Of a DNA stretch of 64,000 nt, positions 1-10,591 are shown in pieces. Both the position numbers and the translations under genes were made by a program. Origin of the DNA: Saprolegnia diclina VS20 (taxonomy: Eukaryota; Oomycota; Saprolegniomycetes; Saprolegniales; Saprolegniaceae). The notes beneath the pieces were generated by a model, which saw nothing but the letters and a program-made list of their open reading frames with translations, had not been told where the DNA came from and did no database searches. Positions within the stretch are counted from its first letter, which is position 1, and each line of letters opens with the position of its first letter. Location of the stretch: contig NW_008246114.1 in the NCBI RefSeq assembly GCF_000281045.1, positions 108,406 to 172,405 of the forward strand. Reading direction: 5' to 3'.

Positions 1-71
1 AGCGCCAAATTGATGCTGCGAGTTTACGTTCAGAATCCATATATTATGCAAATTGCGTCAACTTAAACAAA

Positions 72-1058
72 CTAGATGGCGTGGTCGAGGATCGTGAGGA
101 GGAGCGCACGGTAGTCGCCGCTCGTCTCGCCTTCGACGCGTTGGCGCAGCGTGGTGCGGTACTTGGCCTGGTACGCCTGCTTGACCTGCGGCAGCAGGTG
201 CTGGTAGCGCACAATGGCCGCCGAGAGACCGTACTCGTCCGTGCCAATGCCGCTCATCGTGCTCTCGATCTGCTCGACAATCGTCTCGATCGGACGCAGG
301 ATGATGTTGACGTGGTACACGAGGCCGTCTTCGGCCTTGCCGCCAAACTCGCTCTGAATCGCGTGCACGAGGCCGTGCTTGTGCTTGGCCGCATACGCCG
401 CGTCGACGGTCGCGAGGAACTGCGGCGGGATCGAGCAGATCGCGTTGGAGAACGCCGACTCGTCCGTGCCCCACTTGCCCTCGCCGGCCTTGTAAATAGC
501 CTCGGCGATCTCGGCCGCCTTGGCCGGCGTGTGGATGCTCGGGTTGTACGGCTGGGCCATCTGGTTGAGCGCCGCGAGGTAGAACGTCTTGAGGTCGCCG
601 CTCAGGTCATCGTTGACGGCGACAACGAGGTCCTTCTGGAAGATCTTGTAGAACGCCTTCTTGAGGATGTTGAGCTCGACGTTCGAGCGGCCGCTGAGGA
701 CCGGGATCAACAGCTTCTCGGTCGTGCCGGCGCCCTTGGTCGCATCCCGGATGATCATGGCCTCGGCCTCCTCGATCGGCTGCGAGAGGAGCTGGAGAAG
801 CTTGCCGTAGTCGCCCGACGTCTCGGACGCCATCTCGGAGAGGAGCGACTTTTGGTACAGCTCCGGGTAGCGGAGGTGGATGAGGCAGCGCTCGACGGGC
901 GACTTGTTGCCGAGGACCGTGCTGAGCTTGGCCTCGTTCGTGCCGAAGCCGGCGCACGCCGCCTGGATCTCCTTGCACGCGCGGTCAATGCCCGGGTTGG
1001 CGTGGCCGATCGAGCGACCGGCGTCGACCTCGTACGTCTGCTGCGGGTAAATGTTCAT
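72..1058 (-). CDS. Annexin
   Basis: Single-exon gene, 328 aa, read from ATG at 1058 (MNIYPQQTYEVD) to TAG at 72. Four annexin repeats are visible, each opening with a version of the type-II calcium loop: CAGFGTNE, TKGAGTTE, GKWGTDES and SGIGTDE. The last two keep the GTDE core best, so they are the likeliest calcium sites; the first two are degenerate. Annexins bind acidic phospholipids in a calcium-dependent way at membranes. Length is normal for a four-repeat annexin. The frame stays open upstream to 1244, but the Thr-rich and Arg-rich extension does not look like an annexin N-terminus, and a core-promoter-like word lies in it at about 1082-1099. The family call is firm; the subfamily cannot be told. 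Confidence 0.93.
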   Translation of the reverse strand: MNIYPQQTYEVDAGRSIGHANPGIDRACKEIQAACAGFGTNEAKLSTVLGNKSPVERCLIHLRYPELYQKSLLSEMASETSGDYGKLLQLLSQPIEEAEAMIIRDATKGAGTTEKLLIPVLSGRSNVELNILKKAFYKIFQKDLVVAVNDDLSGDLKTFYLAALNQMAQPYNPSIHTPAKAAEIAEAIYKAGEGKWGTDESAFSNAICSIPPQFLATVDAAYAAKHKHGLVHAIQSEFGGKAEDGLVYHVNIILRPIETIVEQIESTMSGIGTDEYGLSAAIVRYQHLLPQVKQAYQAKYRTTLRQRVEGETSGDYRALLLTILDHAI

Positions 1059-1081
1059 GGTGGTGGTGGTGGTTGGTGTTC

Positions 1082-1099
1082 GATTTGAAAATGAAGAGC
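1082..1099 (-). promoter_or_regulatory. Oomycete-type core promoter word upstream of annexin
   Basis: On the minus strand this reads TTCATTTTCAAATC, about 25-40 nt upstream of the annexin ATG. It resembles the oomycete initiator (TCATTT-type) followed by a flanking A/T-rich element. The assignment rests on known oomycete promoter architecture; no transcript start was seen. Confidence 0.45.
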
Positions 1100-1751
1100 A
1101 CACAAGTGGACCAAAAAGTGCGGTGTAAAAGCTCTGCCGAGCACGTGGCACCGCAGATTCAGCGGCCAACGGCGCTGTGGCATAGCATCCACCGTCCCGA
1201 TGGCATAGGCGTTTCGAGACGAATACCTGAATTGTTGATAGCATCTGGGACAGTGAAAACTCTGGCGACCATCTACCACATGGTGTGAGATCGAGGAGAT
1301 ATCCCTGCGATCCGCCGCAGTCGAGGAGGAGGATAAGGTGTCCAAGTTCAATGACGACATCGTTTCTGCGAGCACCTTGTGCCTCAGCTCAAAACGTCGC
1401 TCGCTCTGCCAACGGTGTCCGTCGACGGTGCTTGGACTGGACGGAGATGCGGTGTGTGCCTCTACACCTAACACCAGCAGCACATTCCAGACCTTGCGAG
1501 GCGATAGAATACCCAGAATCTCGGACGCAGATCAAGCTGTCAGCATCGGTGCCGAGACACTGCCACGTGGAAGTTCGACCAAGCAGCGGCTGCGACCGAC
1601 CACACCATCGACGATTCAGTGAGGTTGTCGGGTGGAACAAGCCAACAAGTCGACAACATGCGTCAATGTTTCGCGTCAAGTCGGTTAGGAGCGACGTTAT
1701 TGCACAGGCCGACAATTTATACGCCCAACAATCCAACTATCCATTTATATA

Positions 1752-1786
1752 ACTATCTATCCATCTATCTATCCTTCTGTCTATCG
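1752..1786. repeat. Imperfect CTAT microsatellite
   Basis: A run of CTAT/CCAT/CTGT tetranucleotides lies in the spacer between the divergent annexin and DRC9-like genes. It is short and impure; nothing else is seen in this spacer beyond the annexin promoter word. Confidence 0.6.
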
Positions 1787-1961
1787 AGAGGGCTGGGTTG
1801 TTTTGAGCTGGACGGTCGCAGTTCACCCGACGGTATGAACACGCACTGGTAGTGGCATTGAGATAGATACAGGGTCTGCTTCCTGGCCAAAATCACCGAT
1901 TTGCTCTTTGCTCGCAGAGTACGAGGAGTTTCAAAGGAGCTCGCCGGTTTCACTCGCGGTG

Positions 1962-3357
1962 ATGAAAGCAGCGTCGGCCCACCGCCTGTCGCCGGTCGAG
2001 GCCACGCGGGCGTGTGCGATCCTCGAAGAGACAATCGAGAAGCTTTCGTTCCTCGGTAGCATCACGCCCGACATTCTGCAACACCGCGAAGAGCTCTCGC
2101 AAGTCGTTGGCGACGAGATTTCGCGCATCATCCAAGAGCAGCGACGCCTCGAAGCCAAGTACGAGAGCCTCATTTCCCAGCGCAGCGTCCTCAAGGTACA
2201 TATTGTGTTTTCTTGTGTACAACACGACAATCTGTATGTGCATTGCCAGGGCCTCGCCAACAAATCCAAGTTTAAGGAAACCCAGCGCGACATCCAAGAG
2301 GTCAGCCGTGCGCTGCGTGAGTCGACGCGGAGTTTGTGTCGCAACCTCAAGGTAGTGACTATCATTGTAGCGATCGACGGACAATATTGTCGATAGGACA
2401 ATCCCAATTTCGGGGGCAATTTGATGAAAATTCAGTACGAGCGCCAAGCCCTCATCGATTTACTGACCGAGACGACGCGGGAGCTCCGCGGCTGCGGCTA
2501 CGAGTCGCTCGTGACGTACGTCACCGAAGGCAAACATGCGGCCGAGAAGGCAGCCGACCTCATCGAGACCGAGAAGGAGGCCACGGAAGAGGTCAAGCGC
2601 CTCACGCAGGAGCTCGCGCGGGAAAAAATCGAGCACACGCGGGAAATCGCCGATCAAAAAAACGCCATTGCGCTCTTGAAAGAGCAGCTATTGCAGGTAC
2701 CCACCATGTTTTTCTTGTGCAAATGGCAATTTTTGTATTTTGATTGTTTTTGGACAAATTTTGGTTGTCGACCAAATGTGATCAATATTGAACCGTGACT
2801 TGACGCTCGTCTAGGTCAAATCCAAAACGCAGATCGACATTCGATATGCACGCAGCGAAGCCAAGGCCAAGACGGCGTCGACGGCCCGTTTGTACCAGCA
2901 GCTCATCACCGAAGAGAAGGCGAAAATCGAAGCCGTCACGCGCGAGTGCGACTCGGAGGCGCGGGTGCACGCCGAGACGGTCGGGTTTCTAAAGGCCAAG
3001 CACGAGAGCCTCCACAAGGACTATGACCACTGGAATGAAAAATACGAGCGCGACATGGCCGCCAAGCAAGCCGAGCTCGCCAAGCTCACGAGCGAGCGCA
3101 ACGGAAATGCCGCCAAGCTCGAGGGGCTTCAGAAACGCTGGGTCGAGGAGGTCGAGCTCCAGAAGAACAAGGAAAACGAAAAGCGGCGGCTCAAAGAGCT
3201 CGAAGTCCTCAAGCGCGAAGAACTGAAAAAGCAGACGTTTGCCGCGCGCAAGATCCAAGCCGCGTACCGCGCGCACAAGATTATTCTCGACGAAAAGAAA
3301 AAACTCGCGGAGACTAGCAAAAAGAAGAAAAAGGGCGGCAAAAAGGGCAAAAAATAG
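1962..3357 (+). CDS. DRC9/IQCG-like flagellar dynein regulatory complex protein
   Basis: Four exons at 1962-2195, 2250-2351, 2436-2696 and 2815-3357, all joined in phase 0. The coding frame is open from 1908, with a plausible splice acceptor ending at 1917, so a short upstream coding exon is possible; 1962 is the first in-frame ATG. The protein is almost wholly coiled coil, with blocks such as LIDLLTETTRELRGCG and HWNEKYERDMAAKQAEL. It ends with an IQ motif (ARKIQAAYRAHKI) and a Lys/Gly-rich tail. This order (coiled coil, then one terminal IQ motif) matches DRC9/IQCG of the nexin-dynein regulatory complex of motile flagella; DRC10/IQCD is the alternative. Expected location is the axoneme of zoospore flagella. 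Confidence 0.75.
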
Positions 3358-4203
3358 GGGTTTTCAATCATACAACACACACCACTCTTGTACAAAATGG
3401 CCAGACCGTGTGTTTGTAGAAGTGAGGTAGCAATGTGGGATCGCAGCGCGTTGCATGCATGCATAGTCGTACGATGCATCGCTACTGTGTCGATGTGCGG
3501 TGACACAATAGGGGTCGGGGTATCGGTGCTTCGAATCAAGATACCTATTGACGAAAATGTATGCAGATGTATTTTGATTCCAAGCGCTTTTTCGATAGTC
3601 ATGGGCTACAATTCTCAAAATGGCCAAAACTTGGGCACTTTCGGCTACAAACCGCGAGCGTGTTTATGCAGTGAAGTCACTGCACTACAAAACACATGCC
3701 AAAGAATTTGGTGGTAATGGGCCGTACTACTACCACGGGCATACATCGCTCGGACGTTAATTCTACCTGCATCGTGTGTCTCATCGAGGGGTTTGGCTGT
3801 GTTGAAAAACACCAAACCACGCGACGCACACGTAAGTGTCGAGCCCGCGGAGGCAATCCCATTCCAGACGTTGGTCCAGATGACCGCGACGCCAACGCTG
3901 ATGGTTGCGTCATTCGAGGCGCATCAGGAGTCACCGCTCGGCGCTCATGTACGCGGGCTGTTTGATGTGGAAGATTCTTCAAGGCTGGAGCATCGAGAGG
4001 CCGGGTTCGAGACTGCCTGAGGTGAAGACAGGTGACTGGTCCGCGTGTTTGAGCACATGCCCTTGGTGTCACTGATGCTCTGGTTGATGTCGACGCTGTC
4101 CTTTCGTAATATCAAAAAAGACGATACAGAATGCAGTTGTACAGGGGACCCCTTCAATTCACTCTACAGCACACAGGATTCTTGATGTCTCTAACTACAC
4201 GCG
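3358..4203. other. Intergenic, nothing recognised
   Basis: About 850 nt between the convergent DRC9-like and GRK-like genes. Only short open frames with no family resemblance are present; no RNA gene or repeat was recognised. Confidence 0.6.
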
Positions 4204-6360
4204 TCATCCCGACGTCTCGCCCGTGAGCTGGAGGATCTTGTACGGCCGGTTGCTTTCGTCCATCTCGGCCGCGATACCGAGCTCGGCCTTGAGCGTATGC
4301 GGCGAGATGAAATCCCACTGCTCGAACGCCTTTTGCTTCTCGGGGGGCGGGTCTTGGTACCAGTCATCTACACAAACATCAGTATCAATGTATCAGGCTA
4401 TCACGTACGTCGAATGAAGTGCTTGTCGCGCGCGTCAAAGTGCGCCATCATGTTCCAAAAGTTTGAGTACGTCTTTCGGTCCGTGAGTGGCTTGAGGCTC
4501 GGCGTGAATTCCGGTTGCACGTGCTTGACCATGAGGCGTTCCCAGTCCAAACCATGAAAGAACGGGTGCTCCATGATATCGAGGAACCCGCGGGACGTGC
4601 ACCCCATGCGATTCACCGCGTTCACTTCCAGAAGTCGATTGATAAAGTCCCGCGCATTCGCCGACACCTACCCGCTCTTGAACGATGGATTCCACGTTTG
4701 ATAACGTACCTGGTCCGGGTAGTCGACGCCAGCTGCCATGCGCTCGAGCTCGGCGCGGTATTGCGACCGGGGGCTGAGCTTGGCGACTTCGACTTCTTGC
4801 GCAATCTCGGCGAGGAACCCGTCGCCGAGTACGTTGTAGAGGTTGAAGGGCTGGTAGCCGCAAATGAGCTCGTAGATGGTCACCCCGAGCGACCAATAGT
4901 CGATCGTGAAATTGTACCCGGGCCGCTCTTCCCGCCGAAGGAGCTTCCCCGAGATGAGCTCGGGCGCCATGTAGCCCTTTGTGCCGACCGTGGTCTTGCG
5001 GCGTGTGTTCTTGGCGTCCGGCGGCCGAGCAAATGATTTTGGCACGGTTTGTGTCTGCCCCGAGAGCTGCACGACGCCGTGGGGGTTGTGGTCTTCTTCC
5101 GGCAGCGTCACGTGCGACTCGACGCGGGCCAAGCCCGCGGCGTCCGTGGCCTTTGCGGCCTCGCGGTCGGCCTCTTCGCGGTGCTTTTTCGCGCGGATTT
5201 CTTCGAGGCCGGTCGCGAGGCCCATGTCGGCGAGGACAATGTGTCCATCTTCGCCCAAGAGCACATTGCACGGCTTGAGGTCGCGGTAGATCAAGCCGAG
5301 TTCGTGCAAATGGTTGAGCGCGAGCGCAATCTCGGCAGCGTACAAGCGCACCCGGCCTTCGGGGAGGTACCCGCGCTTGGAGCCTTTCATGAGCTCGTTG
5401 AGGTCGCCGCCGCGCACAAGCTCGGTCACAATGATGGCGTGGGCGCTGGTCTGGAAGCTGTAGTGCATGTCGAGGATGTACGGGTGGTTGCACATTTGGA
5501 GAATGTCCTTCTCGGACGTGATTTGATCGAGCTGGTCTTGGTGCTCGTGGAGAAGCCCGTTCTTGAGTTGAATTTTCATCGCTAGTATAATCGATAGAAG
5601 ACAATATGTTGACAACGTGACGCGATACCGTAATGCTTGCCGGTGGACTTTTTCCGAGCATGCACGACACGACCAAAGCCCCCCGAGCCGAGGAGCTCGA
5701 GGTAGTCGAAATCATCGACTGTCACTTTGTTGTACGTGTCCTTGAGCTCGAGCTTGTAGAGGTCGTACTCGGGCGAGCTCTTGAAGCGATGGTACGTGTT
5801 CTTGCACATGTCGTCAAAACACATTTTCTGAATCGGCGCAAAAAACTCTTTTGTGATTTGGCTCGGGTCGCCGTCAATGACCTTGATCAATTCCTAATGG
5901 AAGGAAATGTAGCATATTTCTTTTTCAAAATAGAGGCAGGACGTACGTCGTACTGCTCGACCATGTCGGACGCAAGGCCACCGAGCGCCATGGCCGCGCC
6001 GTGCTTGATGTATTTTTTATAAATGTGCTTGGCCACCGAGCGCTGGTAGCCGCTGGACGGCGCCTCGATGAACTCCATGCACTCGACCCAGCAGTAGAAC
6101 GTCTCGCTCGTGAGAATCTTCTTGGCGTAATTGCCAATGTGCTTTTGACCGACCGGATCGTGGAGCATTTGCGTGAGCTCGTCGTCCGCGATCGAGAGAC
6201 GCCCCGAGCTCTTGACGCGGTTCATATTGGACGCGGGCACCATCTTCCACTGCGTGTTGGCAGCGACCAGCGGCGCTGGCACGCCACGGCCCGTCATCTT
6301 GGGTGCTACCTTGGCCTGCGTCGACTTGGCGTCGCCGCCCTTGCTCGCACCCCCGCCCAT
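4204..6360 (-). CDS. RGS-domain protein kinase of the GRK type
   Basis: Five exons (minus strand: 6360-5947, 5893-5629, 5581-4710, 4667-4409, 4367-4204), 657 aa. The N-terminus MGGGASKGG is a good N-myristoylation signal. An RGS domain covers about residues 60-185. An AGC-type kinase domain follows: glycine loop LLGSGGFGRV near 205, catalytic Lys in AMKIQLK (about 229), YRDLKPCN (Asp about 327), DMG in place of DFG (about 345), VGTKGYMAPE ending about 434. G-protein-coupled receptor kinases typically have DLG here and VGTHGYMAPE, so DMG fits that group. An AGC-like C-terminal tail (YQDPPPEKQ, FEQWDFIS) closes the protein. Predicted role: phosphorylation of activated receptors at the membrane. 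Odd feature: roughly 60-70 extra charged residues between DMG and the VGT motif. Confidence 0.88.
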
Positions 6361-7795
6361 GCTGAGGAAACAGTCCAACTGTGGCGCTTCACGGACGGAT
6401 GTTTCGCTTGTATTTTTAGCAAATTTGTTTTTAGACAACCTAACGACTAGCGACGGCGATTTAGTAGAAGACGCGCTCATCACACTACTACAGTGCACGA
6501 TTCGCCTCGTACTAGTACACAATTTTCGCCCGACCGTCAAGGCGGCGGACGATCCGTAGTCTTAAAAAGTTGAGCGTTGAAGGGTTAACCATCCAACACC
6601 GGGAGTTGAAGTCTGAATGCGAAATGAGTCGGTTGACTATTATTTGCGTGCACACTAGTAGCATCCAAGTATCGGTAGTATCGAAAGGAAAGTGGAAAAG
6701 TTGGAAATTGGCATGGGGAGTGGTGATGAGGTGAGCTTACACTCGAGAAACTCAAGACCATCGACCCGACGCGCGCCAACGACAGCGTGAAAACCGGCGA
6801 CACGATTGTCGTACCAAAGTGCTTACACTGCAAAAAGAAAAAGTGATGATAGCCAATCGCGGGCTCGAACCCACGATGAGCTGAGTAGCATCTCCACCCG
6901 TGGGCGATTTCGACACCAGGTTGTGGGCTTGGTCGGCGTTCCGGCATAATTGAGAGGTTGCGATGTTGCAAGGTTGTTGGAGGACGAGTAATATCCTGGC
7001 GTACAGGTACAGGTAGGTAGGTATAAGAGTCGCGTTATCGGAGAATATTAGATCATATACGCAGCCACGCTGCTTGGACGAAGGTGACGTTGTTGCTGTC
7101 ACTGTGAGCGTCGTTCTTCAAGGACCGATGGAGCTTTGGAGCCAAATACGAAGGTAGATATCGATGGAAGATCGAGGGGATGATCAGGGTTAAAAAGCTC
7201 TTAGATGGTTAGTCAACACGTAAGCTTCAGAGTTGGATTATCTGTATGGCATCACGCCATCCCCGTAAATTGAAAATCAAACGCACAAGTCAGAGAGATG
7301 ATAATGTTCTCGTCACAGACCAAACCTTGAGGCTGGATCAGAGAGATTCCCATTTTATCCAAATCATCACTCTTGTGCAGATAGTTATGAATAAAATGAA
7401 AGGAAATCGATCGATTGGAGATCAGATAGGAGCGAAAGACATTGCTGATGTTAGTTCATCATAAATTTTCAGTTGAACTATGCATATTCAAATCATCAAG
7501 TCGCCAATCAAATACAGAAATGCATAAAAGGAAAGATGCAGCTCCATTGGAAAGCAGGAGAAAATGTTTCATTGTCTCAGGACATGACATAAAACCTCAC
7601 TCAAAACCACAGACTCCATACATTCATTGTGGCTGCGGTGAAGTCGAATACGACGCACTTGTCTGCTTGGTTGAGGCACGGATCGGGTTTGTGAAGCGAG
7701 TCGGCAATGAACACGTACAACACAATATCATTCGAGAAATATGAGTAGATTTCTTATGGTGTTTTCGGCATGAAAAATGATGCGACATTGGGAAC
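6361..7795. other. Intergenic; AT-richer from about 7150; no gene seen
   Basis: No open frame here resembles a protein family. A tRNA-like B-box word occurs at 6861-6872 on the minus strand (listed separately). From about 7150 the base composition is more AT-rich than the surrounding genes, and this continues into the duplicated segment that follows. Confidence 0.55.
6861..6872 (-). other. Isolated tRNA-like B-box
   Basis: The minus strand reads GGGTTCGAGCCC, the consensus internal promoter B-box of tRNA genes and tRNA-derived SINEs. Flanking sequence does not fold into a cloverleaf: the T-stem pairs only partly and no acceptor stem can be matched. It is most likely a tRNA relic or chance. 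Confidence 0.3.
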
Positions 7796-8016
7796 CCTCA
7801 GCAAAAAATTAGAGTTTCTATGGAAGGTGTATCCTCACGGTGTAATCAGAGAGGTGGTACAGTTTGTCATCTCTAGGTTCCCATGTCGTCACTTGTCTAG
7901 TCCTTACGAATATACGCATAAATACAAGTGGTGGAGTGTCCCTCAGCAAAAAATTAGAGTTTCTATGGAGTATGTATCCTCACGGAGTAATCAGAGAGGT
8001 GGTACATTTTGTCATC
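7796..8016. repeat. Dispersed direct duplication, about 77 nt, two copies
   Basis: Copy 1 is at 7796-7872 and copy 2 at 7941-8016, offset 145 nt. Both contain CCTCAGCAAAAAATTAGAG and AATCAGAGAGGTGGTACA, with a few substitutions. The unit shows no coding signal. It may be debris of a mobile element or a local duplication. Confidence 0.8.
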
Positions 8017-8137
8017 CTCGGGCACAGTTCTACTACTACTGATCCTGCTGCTACTCGCAATCGCGCAATTTCGAAACTGACCACTCGACCGGCCGGCGCC
8101 AAACGGTGCGCTCTTGGCGGCCACTCGTTCCGGCCAG

Positions 8138-8424
8138 ATCTGATTGGCTCGTCCGTGATTGGTCGAATGAAACTGCACACATTTATACATGCATTGCTAG
8201 AGGTTTTTAAAGAGCCAATCGCGAAACTGCACACATTTATACATGCATTGCTAGAGGTTTTTAAAGAGCCAATCCCGCGGCGACATATCGTGCATTTCTA
8301 CCAATCACCCTGCAGCGTGCATTGAACCAATCCACTGCGCCACACAGGGCATTAACAGCCAATCCCCATACAAGACCAATCAACCAATCCAGAACGAGGA
8401 AAGCGTAGCTTTTGTACCAATCGC
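8138..8424. promoter_or_regulatory. Cluster of ten CCAATC/GATTGG boxes
   Basis: Ten copies of the hexamer CCAATC (two as GATTGG) occur in under 290 nt, two of them inside the 54-bp tandem repeat. CCAAT boxes bind the NF-Y heterotrimer in eukaryotes. The cluster lies directly upstream of, and touches, the open frame starting at 8409, so it is a candidate promoter for that gene or for an unseen 5' exon. Confidence 0.6.
8169..8274. repeat. 54-bp tandem duplication
   Basis: Two nearly identical 54-nt units at 8169-8222 and 8223-8274, each starting GAAACTGCACACATTTATAC and ending AGAGCCAATC. Each unit therefore adds one CCAATC box to the cluster described next. The near identity implies a recent event. 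Confidence 0.9.
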
Positions 8425-10249
8425 GGCAACGCAAAGATCCCGACAATGCTTCGACCGACGACCCAGTGGCAGGCCGCGCTACGGGACGGCGACAGAGCTA
8501 CGCATGGCAAGCGCAAGCCAGTGCGTCAACCCAGCCAGCCACGTCCGCTCAAGGAGCCTCCGTACGCCCGAGCGAACTGCATATCGAGCGCTCATACTGC
8601 GCTAGGCGAGAGCCATCGGCTGCTGAGCTGCTCAAGGCCTTCGCCCGGGAGATGGAGGCTACCAAGACGCCCTTGGCAACAGCATGCCCTAGCCAAGTGG
8701 CAAAACCTTCCTTGGTCGAGCCTACTGTGCGCTACGAGTTACATCCCAATACAAACTTTGCCAGCCTCATGGCATCGACGTCCGAGCCAGCCTCGTCGCT
8801 AGCACCAAGTCCGTTGTCCGCTCCGACACCACTGCCGCGCCCATCGACGGCGACAGCTACGTCGTATGCCCGGCCTCCTCAGAGTCCTTTGTCGACGCTC
8901 AAGACACAGGTGCAGTGTGATTCCAGGCGTATCTGGATCTCACGCACTTGACAGCGGTCGCTTCTTCACGCCCGGGTCAAGTCGCTCGGCCACGCATTGC
9001 CCGAGTCTCGGACGCTCCACGCCTTGTACTATGGCGTGCATCAAGCAACTTCTAACAACGTTATCTCGTCTAGACGCGAGCTCGGTGCCAGTGTCCGGTC
9101 GTCGACCAAGATTCTCGACGGAACGACGTCCGAGACAGACCTCGACGCACCATGGCTACTAGAGCGGCGAGGTCTGGACATTCCTCGCTCGCTGCCACCG
9201 AGGCCTCTACCGATGCCGCACCCCCGTCCGCAGCTGCCTCCAAGCGCCAAGGACTCGTGGGACGTCAACTTGGCCGACCTCGCAACGATCTTGAGTCGAT
9301 ACAAACACGAGCTCGAGAAGCTTCTCGATGAAGACGCTGCCAAGGCGCCGCCACCGACTCCGACCAAGGACACCACGTCCACCGTGTCTGCGACTAGGGT
9401 CGACACACCTTCCTCCGCCGCCGTAACGAGCGAAGCAGCGTCGAGCGTGCATGTCGCAGCCAGCAGTGACATCTCGCACGATGTGCCTGAATATGCCACT
9501 TTGCCGCCGGAGACCCGCCTTTCAGAGAGCCCTACGAGCGAATGCAGGGTCAAAAAGGCAAGGATCCCATCTCCTGGGACAAAAAACGTATTGGGCGTCA
9601 CCGATATCGTCGAAAAGCCTGCAGCCTTTTCGACTGAAAAATGGTTTATCTCGGCGCCGCCGATATCATCTGAGGCGCCTTTGTTCCGCTTTTGCGTGTT
9701 TGACGCACCCGCGCCGATGGAGCCGCACGTCTTATCCCTCGATTTTGTCCCAATGCCATTGGCTGTGTCCTGCGCCGAGGTGTCCTCTCCACCGACAGTA
9801 AGCTCGGCTGTCGGCGGATGGACACCACTCGAACCCACGTGCTCGTCCCGATGGGCGTCGACCATGTCATTGCCACCAGCCGCCACGCACCAAGCGGATA
9901 TGCCTGCCAGTACAGAATCGTCGTGCGCTTCTTCGCGCGCGCCCGCCATTGCCATCGACGACTTGCGCGTTTCATCGACGGTGTTGCCGTCTGCCATGTG
10001 CCAAGCAGGAGCAACGACAGCGCAAAGCGACATCTCGGTATGTAGTATGGTTTGCATTCGAGCGCATGGACGGTGTAGGCTGCGTCGTCACGGCGGCCGC
10101 GCTGCGTCGACGATGCCATGTGGCCGTTGCCTGCATCCGTCTCGTCGGGCTACCGTCAAAAGCAAGATCACCTTCTTCATGCGGGGCTCCACCATCGACT
10201 ATGGTCGTCCAAAAGCTCGATAGCTGCGTCGACAACCACTAGCATCTAA
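8409..10249 (+). CDS. Hypothetical Ser/Thr/Pro/Ala-rich disordered protein
   Basis: No family recognised. Three exons are inferred: 8409-8909, 8955-10037 and 10079-10249, phase 0 at both junctions, 586 codons in all. The 5' end is uncertain: 8409 follows an in-frame stop that doubles as a splice acceptor (GTAG at 8405-8408), and the first in-frame ATG is only at 8652, so an upstream exon may exist. The protein is mostly low-complexity, rich in Ser, Thr, Pro and Ala, with one helical patch (LATILSRYKHELEKLL) near the middle and a basic stretch (VKKARIP) resembling a nuclear localisation signal. The long open frame that splices onward to a shared stop is the main support. It could be a retroelement relic. 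Confidence 0.4.
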
Positions 10250-10591
10250 GACTCTGATACACATCTTACGGCGTACGAGCTCAAGGCTCTTCGTTAAGTA
10301 GTAACTATCATTCACGTACCAAAGGACCGTCGACTGCAAAATGTCATACCAGTTCCTGTCACAACAACCGCTCAGTTGGCGAGCCTACAACAAGGGACAA
10401 CAACAAGACATGATGATTTACGCTTGCGAATTCTTGCCTACGAGTAGCTTGAAACACAAAAGCGACTGTGGCCATCATGTACCTGGCTTTGCTTACCCTA
10501 GCCCGCGCTCGAAATAGCAAAATTATTGAGTCTAATTCCACGTACAACGGCCGTGGCGTTGTCGTAGCAAGGCCGGCAACGCGCAAGGACG
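10250..10591. other. Intergenic, nothing recognised
   Basis: About 340 nt between two plus-strand genes; no motif or repeat stood out. Confidence 0.5.

Noticed and set aside
81-1088. Plus-strand open frame of 335 codons
   Set aside because: It is the antisense shadow of the annexin; composition is Arg/Leu/Val-rich with no family.
4435-5715. Minus-strand Arg/Pro-rich frame of 426 codons
   Set aside because: Out-of-frame shadow of the GRK-like kinase and its introns.
6841-6920. Possible tRNA on the minus strand
   Set aside because: Only the T-loop/B-box is convincing; acceptor and anticodon stems do not pair.
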